NCBI RefSeq assembly: GCF_001593005.1
Contig: NZ_LQZQ01000023.1
Coordinates: 62,001-126,000 of the forward strand
Length of the DNA: 64,000 bases
Direction of reading: 5' to 3'
DNA from: Roseivirga ehrenbergii
GTDB lineage: Bacteria > Bacteroidota > Bacteroidia > Cytophagales > Cyclobacteriaceae
The notes under the pieces were generated by a model. The model made no database searches and had not been told where the DNA came from. It saw nothing but the letters and a program-made list of their open reading frames with translations. A program made the translations under genes and the position numbers. This document shows, one piece after another, positions 58,901-64,000 of this stretch. How positions within the stretch are numbered: position 1 is the first letter of the stretch; every line of letters starts with the position of its first letter.

Positions 58901-61566
58901 GCTTTAAAAACAAAGTAATAAGCGGTTGTATAAAAACCTGCACTACCACTCATCCACTCTGAATTAGTGATGTCGAAATTTAATGCTGGATTGAAGTTTA
59001 TTGAGTTACTAACATAATTTGGGTAATTAGTGGCATCGTTTGCATCGTTAGACCCTGAAAAATCACCCCATGAGGTAACATCAGCTCCGTTAACTGTGGT
59101 GTTTGGCCCATTATCGGCTCTTAACCATAAGGTTAAATTTGTAGTTACATTACCTGGCCCACAGCTAATAAAACCTGTACCTAAAGTAAAGTACTGACCA
59201 TTTTCAAAATTAACTCCAGAAAAAGTAATGGTGCTACCACTTAAGGTACCGCCAGTTATTACCTGAGCAGAACTGAAATCACCACCTGAAGAATTTCCTG
59301 CTATTAGTAAGCTATAATCCGATTCGCTAGGCGTGCCTCCACTAAACGTAAATCCTGAAATATCGAAGCTAATACTGTTATTTCCTGTCTCTCCTGTTTC
59401 AGCCACTCTCCAAACTCGTTCTACTCTTTTTGTAATCAAAGGAGGAACATCTGTGGTTTCATCATCATCTTTATCACCACTGTCATTTCCCCAAATCAGC
59501 CATGAGTTGTTATCAGGAAATGATCCACCATGATCCATAGTAACCACAGACCCCATGTTTTCACTCCTTGATTTAACCTGCTCAAATTCAGAATTATCAT
59601 CTCTTGCAATTCCTGCAATGTCCTTGTTGTATTCCAAGTATCCACCCAGTGACGCATTAAGAGTAGTGTTAAAAACAATATCACCTTGAGAATCTACATA
59701 GTTAATAGGTGTCGCTTGGTCAAGCGTGATTCCATACTTTACGGCTAAATAACTCTCTATTCTATTACGCTGTGATATAAGGAAAGCGCCCGGTTCATTA
59801 CAGTAAATGAGTTCCGAAATCTCTCCATAGTAAGAGTTTGCGCTACTACTGCTACCATTGTCATATCTAGAAGCTCCATCCGAAGCTCCAAACTCTATTC
59901 CATCAGTATCACTATAAAGTAGCCCAACATTGTTTAAGGTAGCAAAGCTTTGACCGTTTAAGTAGCCTGTAACTGTACCGGTTGAAGATGTGTTTCCACT
60001 AAATTCTAAAGTAACTATGTATTCCGTATTTTCAGATAAAGTAGCTGATGCAATAGTTGCCACATTAGCTGATGTATTCCAAGGCGACCCACTACCGTCA
60101 CTCGTTCTGTTCCAAGATGAAAGGTGTAGTTTTCCATCTCGAATATAAACTGTGATGCCTCGATCACTCCCTCCTTGCTCATACAATACTTGACGAGTGT
60201 TAATATCCGATGTGCTTGTTCTAAAAGCTAAATTGATTCCTTTTTTAGTGTATGGGCCACCCGTGTTAAACGCTAAGTTATTGGCTATAGTAAGGCTTGT
60301 ACTTCCTGTAGTAAAATCAACCGTAGGGTTAAAGTTGATGTTACTGGTTGTGCTTCTATACGTTGGCGCGGCAACTCCTGTAGTAGCATCATGATTTCCA
60401 ACCCACTGATCTTGCCAATCGGTCACAGTACTCCCATCAGTAGCAGTAGTTACTCCAACATTGGCCTTGAGCCATGTAGTTAAAGCAGCTTTATAACCTC
60501 CAGGCCCTGTGCCAGGGGTCAAACAGTTATCTGATGACACCCCCGCTGATAAACCAGCAACTAAATCAAGTCCTGAGTCACTGGCTTTGGTATCGGTAGG
60601 AAAAGTGAAAATATCAGTTAAGTCATGATCCGTTGCATTTGTATCGAATGCAAAAATTGAGAAACCATAAATTACTGTATTTGCAGCAATTCCTAGTTCA
60701 CTAAAAGAAACCGCTACTCCTTGCAAACTTTGGGCACTCTGCCCAAAAAAGGTACCAATATTAATAATTGGAGTTGGGTCTAATCCCGTATCCTGTCTTC
60801 TTAAAATAAGAAAGTTGTCGAATGAACGTCCACCTCCTGTGCCTGAATTAGATGGATCTGGCCAATCTGAATCTTCAATATCAATCATTGAACCATATGA
60901 TGCTGGTTCACCATTAACATCAAGTGAGAGTATTGCTGCAATCTTTATTTCATCATTCCCACCCCTTTCAATGATTGGAAAAACAGCACTATCTGGTTCA
61001 CAAGTAACTAGGCCTGTAAACCAAATTACATCTAAACGCTCTACCTGTGCTTGTATGGTATTGAGTCCCTCATCATCCTCGTTCACCATAATATTATCAT
61101 AACCGGCATTCAAAACTCCGGACTGATAAAGGGCATCTGCATCTTCTACTTCATCCGCATCTAACTCCAGTTCTCCTGGTGTAAGTGGGCTAAACGATGG
61201 GTCAACAATGCTACTTAAAGTATACCAAACGTTGATGTATGCTTGATTATCAGTCCTCTTAATTACCAAAGTGTCTGGAAGCACAAAGTTATCGTAGAGT
61301 TTACCACCAACAGTATAAGACTTGATTTTCAAGTTGTCACCTGTTCCATAATAAAGATCGTAGGGTAAACTTGGCTGAATGTCATTGATGGCATCACTCG
61401 GTGAGGTTACCGAAACTGTTGAAGGAATAGAGGTTGGTAAAGGGCTAGCATAGTTAATGGAAGTGATATGGGACTGCCCTAATAATGCCGTGTTGATAAA
61501 ACAAAGCAATAGCACGCCTAAAATAACTCTCCCGAAAAAAGTACCAACTAAATCTACGTACCTCAC
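55969..61566 (-). CDS. Giant modular T9SS cargo protein (three repeated LamG-like modules)
   Basis: An 1865-residue protein beginning at a GTG (no ATG in frame nearby) with a signal peptide (FGRVILGVLLLCFINTALLGQ). Three related modules of roughly 430 residues follow the N-terminal domain. Each has a WL[KR]A[ND] start (near 369, 815, 1252), a jelly-roll-like stretch, a YLA[VIL]KYGIT motif (near 607, 1035, 1480), then an [IS]GxxRDD and W-G-[ND/SE] segment. A fibronectin-like region (ALPITLISFDAKNINNESVQLNW, about 1677-1775) and a T9SS sorting domain (VFPNPVVFGEKF near 1782 to the end) close the chain. It should be displayed or secreted. The ligand is unknown; glycan or adhesion binding is inferred from the fold. 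Confidence 0.85.
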   Translation of the reverse strand: MRYVDLVGTFFGRVILGVLLLCFINTALLGQSHITSINYASPLPTSIPSTVSVTSPSDAINDIQPSLPYDLYYGTGDNLKIKSYTVGGKLYDNFVLPDTLVIKRTDNQAYINVWYTLSSIVDPSFSPLTPGELELDADEVEDADALYQSGVLNAGYDNIMVNEDDEGLNTIQAQVERLDVIWFTGLVTCEPDSAVFPIIERGGNDEIKIAAILSLDVNGEPASYGSMIDIEDSDWPDPSNSGTGGGRSFDNFLILRRQDTGLDPTPIINIGTFFGQSAQSLQGVAVSFSELGIAANTVIYGFSIFAFDTNATDHDLTDIFTFPTDTKASDSGLDLVAGLSAGVSSDNCLTPGTGPGGYKAALTTWLKANVGVTTATDGSTVTDWQDQWVGNHDATTGVAAPTYRSTTSNINFNPTVDFTTGSTSLTIANNLAFNTGGPYTKKGINLAFRTSTSDINTRQVLYEQGGSDRGITVYIRDGKLHLSSWNRTSDGSGSPWNTSANVATIASATLSENTEYIVTLEFSGNTSSTGTVTGYLNGQSFATLNNVGLLYSDTDGIEFGASDGASRYDNGSSSSANSYYGEISELIYCNEPGAFLISQRNRIESYLAVKYGITLDQATPINYVDSQGDIVFNTTLNASLGGYLEYNKDIAGIARDDNSEFEQVKSRSENMGSVVTMDHGGSFPDNNSWLIWGNDSGDKDDDETTDVPPLITKRVERVWRVAETGETGNNSISFDISGFTFSGGTPSESDYSLLIAGNSSGGDFSSAQVITGGTLSGSTITFSGVNFENGQYFTLGTGFISCGPGNVTTNLTLWLRADNGPNTTVNGADVTSWGDFSGSNDANDATNYPNYVSNSINFNPALNFDITNSEWMSGSAGFYTTAYYFVFKADNEITTGSTPQTVIGFDAPSASVNIGGFTLGNIASGSELFTHVMGTTNTWYRRANDTAGRPKVLAGESLLLGVRNNATNTSTQIYINGEQRDDASTGTFKTSSNVAYRLANFRAFFSRAYDGQIAELISFSVRPDDTNEHLRIQSYLAIKYGITLDQTTGQNYLNSSSSVIWNATDNASYKKDIAGIGRDDGSCFIQRQSKSVNDGAIVTIGLGGIAADNKSNLNSFSADESFMVWGNDNADKEQSNAVNAANDGSPDVPAGVTERMRRVWRVDETGTVGNTTISFDLTGLGYSSSAADFKLIRSASSTMASGTTVGGGTFNGNVLTFENVDFADGDYFTLGTAIELCGPGGVTTGLAMWLKANNGPDAIINDATVNTWTDKSTSDNDGAVTPNGVSPVLPKLKTATFNFNPVVRFSDPGTSDLAYISTDNGNVVSDDMTLATVFSTTQNGGNTGNFEDSPVLMSSGKSGGTADYALGLADNGAVHFNAANNSSRTAYSTAKYNNGIPHIAMGTRVKAVSGAVELYMDAANVGSGTSDNVSLNGGTAMGIGNNGAIADYTINSQLQGNIAEVLAYSRVLTANERVRVDSYLALKYGITRAGGTGEKDYLASDSGVVWDWTEQPTYNYNISGLARDDDSCFLQETSKSSNAGTIVKMASVSGIGVDDSFSIWGSENKPLTGTKADGNTEFNTSQVKSRLFREWYVQETGTVGQVDLTFDLFSIGGPSGVGTNNLNLVRLMLDADGDFTSGVTLQAPTSIDAVKKTVTFRVDLTDTQFFTLGATEKYALPITLISFDAKNINNESVQLNWTTASEEGNAYYTIERSANGKDFTAIGVLNGAGNSDEILNYIYSDSEPLSGTSYYRLKQTDFNGEFEYSEVKRVLLNKAQLEINTAFSVFPNPVVFGEKFKLAYRVAEDQEIELQVVTSSGVVVSSSSFEIKAASGHIELDSKDLPKGLNMIRIIDRDRKVVTIKMLVR

Positions 61567-61957
61567 CTTTTGTTTTAGTTAAAGTTTCTCGCCATAGGTT
61601 TTCTACTATGACATTGAAAAATGTTTGATTAATTCTTTGAACATCTTTTGTTCAAAATCAAATGGTTAAGTAAATGGTGGGTTGAGGAAAATACTAATGA
61701 TGCAAAGATGGTAGCTTTGCCTTAAATAGTGGGTGAAAGAGGAGGCAAATGTATATTATATTTTTGTTAATCAAAAATAACATTACGCCATTTGGATATA
61801 ATAATTAGTAATTCGCCACAAATTCAACCATTTAAGCCTATCCAACAAACGGACAAAAATAAATGATGTATTGGTTTAAAAACAACAGCAGTTTGCTTTT
61901 CTTGCCTCTATTTTTTTTAACATCTACTAACTGTTTAAGCGTTCTAAACGAAGGTTG
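61567..61957 (-). other. 391-base intergenic region between purM and the giant gene
   Basis: AT-rich, with no open frame of note. It holds the promoter candidate at 61746-61774 for the giant gene. Just after the purM stop (minus strand) there is a weak GTTTA/TAAAC inverted repeat (about 61931-61949) and then a T8/A8 run near 61911-61918, which might end purM transcription. Nothing else is recognised. Confidence 0.5.
61746..61774 (-). promoter_or_regulatory. Bacteroidota-type promoter of the giant gene
   Basis: Minus strand TTG (61774-61772, within TTTTG), 18 bases, TACATTTG (61753-61746), an exact TAnnTTTG match with correct spacing. The leader to the GTG at 61566 would be about 175 bases, long enough to carry regulation. 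Confidence 0.55.
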
Positions 61958-63121
61958 TTAATAGACAAAACTTCCAAATTCAGAATTGATGGTAAGTTTC
62001 CTATTTTCAGAAGCTTCCACTCTGCCTACAATTTGTGCATCGATGTTAAAGTTCTTTGAAATGGAGATGATTTCTTCGGCAAATTCTTCATCAATATAAA
62101 CCTCCATTCTGTGCCCCATATTGAAAACCTTATACATTTCTTTCCAGCTTGTTCCGCTTTCTTCCTGAATCATTTTGAATAAAGGAGGAAGCTCGAAAAG
62201 GTTGTCTTTCACTATATGAACGCCATTAACAAAGTGAAGCACTTTGGTTTGAGCGCCTCCGCTGCAATGAATCAATCCTCCAATTTGGTTTCTGAATTTC
62301 TTGAGAATTTCGACCATCACGGGAGCGTAAGTTCTAGTCGGGGATAACACTAATTTACCAACGTCCAAGGGGCTTCCTTCTACAGCATCAGTCAATTGAT
62401 ATTTACCAGAATACACTAAATCTGAAGGCACAGCGTGATCGTAGCTTTCTGGAAATTTAGCAGCTAAGTCTTTATGGAATACATCGTGACGAGCAGAAGT
62501 AAGCCCATTCGAACCCATTCCACCATTGTACTCATTTTCATAAGTCGCCTGACCAGAGGAAGCCAAACCAACAATAACCTGACCCGGCTTAATTTTTTCA
62601 TTGGTCACTACATCTTCCCTTTTCATTCGGGCAATTACCGTGCTGTCAACTACAACGGTTCTTACCAAATCACCTAGGTCTGCCGTTTCGCCTCCAGTAC
62701 TGATAATGTTCATCCCGTTATCTCTCAGCATCTGAAGCACTTCTTCGGTGCCATTGATCAGTTCAGCAATCACTTCACCCGGTATCAGGTTTTTATTTCT
62801 GCCAATTGTCGAAGAAAGAAGGATATTATCGGTGGCGCCAACACAGAGCAAATCATCAATGTTCATAATGATAGCATCTTGAGCAATGCCACGCCAAACC
62901 GAAAGATCACCGGTTTCTTTCCAATACATATAAGCCAAAGCAGACTTGGTACCCGCACCATCAGCATGCATGATATTACAAAACGCATCATCATTGCCCA
63001 TAAAATCAGGAACCACCTTGCAGAAAGCAGTAGGAAAAACTCCTTTGTCTAAGTTCTTGATTGCGTTGTGAACATCTTCTTTTGAAGCTGAAACGCCTCT
63101 TTGCATGTACCGGTCGCTCAT
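61958..63121 (-). CDS. purM: Phosphoribosylformylglycinamidine cyclo-ligase (AIR synthase)
   Basis: A 387-residue PurM/AIRS-family protein. The N-terminal AIRS domain shows YMQRGVSASKEDVHNAI, MHADGAGTKSALAYMYW near residue 52-68 (the DGxGTK signature), DAIIMNIDDLLCVGA near residue 86-100 and IISTGGETADLGDLV near residue 139. AIRS_C follows with GLASSGQATYENEYNGGMGSNG near residue 185-206. It forms 5-aminoimidazole ribonucleotide with ATP in purine synthesis. Divergent from the classical E. coli form but of the length seen in Bacteroidota. It is a housekeeping gene unlinked to the glycan locus. Confidence 0.88.
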   Translation of the reverse strand: MSDRYMQRGVSASKEDVHNAIKNLDKGVFPTAFCKVVPDFMGNDDAFCNIMHADGAGTKSALAYMYWKETGDLSVWRGIAQDAIIMNIDDLLCVGATDNILLSSTIGRNKNLIPGEVIAELINGTEEVLQMLRDNGMNIISTGGETADLGDLVRTVVVDSTVIARMKREDVVTNEKIKPGQVIVGLASSGQATYENEYNGGMGSNGLTSARHDVFHKDLAAKFPESYDHAVPSDLVYSGKYQLTDAVEGSPLDVGKLVLSPTRTYAPVMVEILKKFRNQIGGLIHCSGGAQTKVLHFVNGVHIVKDNLFELPPLFKMIQEESGTSWKEMYKVFNMGHRMEVYIDEEFAEEIISISKNFNIDAQIVGRVEASENRKLTINSEFGSFVY

Positions 63122-63140
63122 ATCTGATAATTTAAGATCA

Positions 63141-63148
63141 CAAAAATA
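63141..63148 (-). promoter_or_regulatory. Possible -7 box for purM
   Basis: The minus strand reads TATTTTTG, an exact TAnnTTTG match 20 bases before the purM ATG, but it lies in the T-rich tail of the upstream terminator and has no -33 TTG, so it may be chance. Confidence 0.25.
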
Positions 63149-63151
63149 AAA

Positions 63152-63180
63152 AAACCCCGTATGACGGGGCTCTTTTTTCG
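63152..63180 (-). terminator. Intrinsic terminator after the OmpA-family gene
   Basis: GCCCCGT-CAT-ACGGGGT on the minus strand forms a GC-rich hairpin (6 bp, 3-base loop) flanked by A- and T-runs, with TTTTTTTATTTTTG following on the minus strand. It lies 32 bases after the stop at 63213 and before purM. Confidence 0.85.
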
Positions 63181-63212
63181 AGTTTTTAATCTGCCGATAA
63201 TATCAATGCAGC

Positions 63213-64000
63213 TTAATTGTCTTTATATTCAATCACTTTAAACTCCGTTCTACGGTTTTGTTGATGTTGCTCTTCGGTACAATCTGCATCGTTACCACAG
63301 CCATTAATCAACTGAGACTCTCCATAGCCTTTCGCTACAAGCCTATTTTGAGAAATCCCTTTTAGAATCAGATAACGAACAGCTGCTTGCGCTCTTCTTT
63401 CAGACAAGTCTAGGTTAAAGGCGTCTTCGGCACGCGAATCGGTATGAGAGCTCAACTCAATTTTAATATTCGGGTTATCCTTTAAGAGTTCTACAAGTTT
63501 ATCCAGCTCTACTGCTGCATCTGGCCTAATTTCAGCCTTGTTCAAATCATAATAGATATTCTGAAGCACAATTGTTTTCTCAAGAATAATAGGATCTAAT
63601 GTTAAAGACGATTCAAACTTTTTGGTGGTAAATCGCTCCACCAAGTCTTCTTGTTTAATTTCTCCACCCACAGTTGAAAATGCACGTCTTTTTACGAAGA
63701 AGTTCGCCTTCTCTCCAAGTAAAATATATTCCTTTTCAGGTTCTACTTTGAATTGAAAAATACCACCACGTCCCGTTAATTGGTCGTCTATAACTTCATT
63801 ATCCGTGCTCATAAGTTTTACACGCACATCTGGCAAAATACTCTGTGTACTGTCTTCATTCAGCTGATAAGTTACTCCTGCTAGAATGTATTCAATTTTC
63901 TTTAGGTCGGATGAATTGTCTACAAAAGTATAAATGTCATCATCTCCTTTACCTCCTGGCCGATTAGAACTGAAAAAACCTTCGTATGGAAACTCAGAAT
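63213..64000 (-). CDS. OmpA-family outer-membrane protein (PD40-type, PorE-like layout), 5' end outside window
   Basis: The frame stays open to base 64000, so the start is outside; a TTG near 63836 is internal. The visible N-terminal end reads EGFFSSNRPGGKGDDDIYTF, the last blade of a PD40/WD40-like propeller. A short beta-sandwich region follows (VTYQLNEDSTQS through VRVKLMSTDN and LLGEKANFFV), resembling a carboxypeptidase-regulatory-like domain. The C-terminal OmpA domain has IYYDLNKAEIRPDAAVELDKLVELL and IELSSHTDSRAEDAFNLDLSERRAQA, the peptidoglycan-binding site. This propeller-CRD-OmpA order is that of PorE, a T9SS component, but also of other Bacteroidota proteins. Confidence 0.85.
   Translation of the reverse strand, partial: SEFPYEGFFSSNRPGGKGDDDIYTFVDNSSDLKKIEYILAGVTYQLNEDSTQSILPDVRVKLMSTDNEVIDDQLTGRGGIFQFKVEPEKEYILLGEKANFFVKRRAFSTVGGEIKQEDLVERFTTKKFESSLTLDPIILEKTIVLQNIYYDLNKAEIRPDAAVELDKLVELLKDNPNIKIELSSHTDSRAEDAFNLDLSERRAQAAVRYLILKGISQNRLVAKGYGESQLINGCGNDADCTEEQHQQNRRTEFKVIEYKDN

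Noticed and set aside
1-64000. CRISPR arrays, insertion sequences, integrases, rRNA genes or replication origin
   Set aside because: No regularly spaced repeats, transposase or integrase motifs, rRNA-like stretches or DnaA-box clusters were recognised on reading either strand.

Overview
The window comes from a member of the Bacteroidota, most likely a marine-type Cytophagales. Three things point there: two proteins with C-terminal type IX secretion (T9SS) sorting domains, promoter-like TAnnTTTG boxes, and a UpxY-type NusG paralogue heading a surface-polysaccharide operon. The DNA is AT-rich throughout. Family and genus cannot be fixed from what is visible.

Bases 1-2299 hold the end of a plus-strand group: a truncated GT2 glycosyltransferase, a hexapeptide acyltransferase and a methyltransferase. 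It converges on a very large minus-strand polysaccharide locus (about 48831 down to 2303). In transcription order this starts with a uronic/aminosugar block (TviB/WbpO-like dehydrogenase, 4-epimerase, WbpE-like aminotransferase). A regulatory head follows: a strong promoter with a palindrome, a winged-helix protein with a dead nucleotidyltransferase-like domain, and UpxY. Then come Wza-1, a legionaminic/sialic-type nonulosonate cassette (LegC, LegI, LegG, PtmE-like, LegF, two SDRs, one Gfo/Idh-like protein), Wzz-1, Wzx, an HP-motif glycosyltransferase, Wzy-1, asparagine-synthase-like AsnB-1, a heparinase-family protein, and a FucNAc/QuiNAc-like block. That block ends in two lipid-carrier initiating transferases (PglC/WbaP-like and WecA-like). 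After a 12-bp hairpin terminator a second set begins: Wza-2, Wzz-2, an epimerase, a GT2, Wzy-2, an acyltransferase, a T9SS cargo protein, AsnB-2, three GT4 enzymes and an acetyltransferase.

Taken together the locus can make activated nonulosonic acid, N-acetyl-hexosaminuronic acids (probably amidated by the AsnB proteins) and a 6-deoxy-HexNAc, assemble repeats on undecaprenyl phosphate, flip them, polymerise them and export them. Export and chain-length genes are duplicated but only one flippase is visible, so this looks like two polysaccharide systems merged side by side. A ten-base G tract inside legC is a candidate phase-variation switch.

Bases 49017-55960 are plus strand. They hold a cytochrome c maturation operon (ccmB, ccmC, ccmD-like, ccmE with a CxxxY haem site, ccmF), a Tat-signal PLP enzyme and a Rossmann/DUF2520 protein. 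Bases 55969-64000 are minus strand: an 1865-residue modular T9SS cargo protein, purM, and the C-terminal part of an OmpA/PD40-type outer-membrane protein cut by the window end. No rRNA, intact tRNA, CRISPR array, insertion sequence or replication origin was seen. One degenerate tRNA-like stretch lies at 10044-10143.
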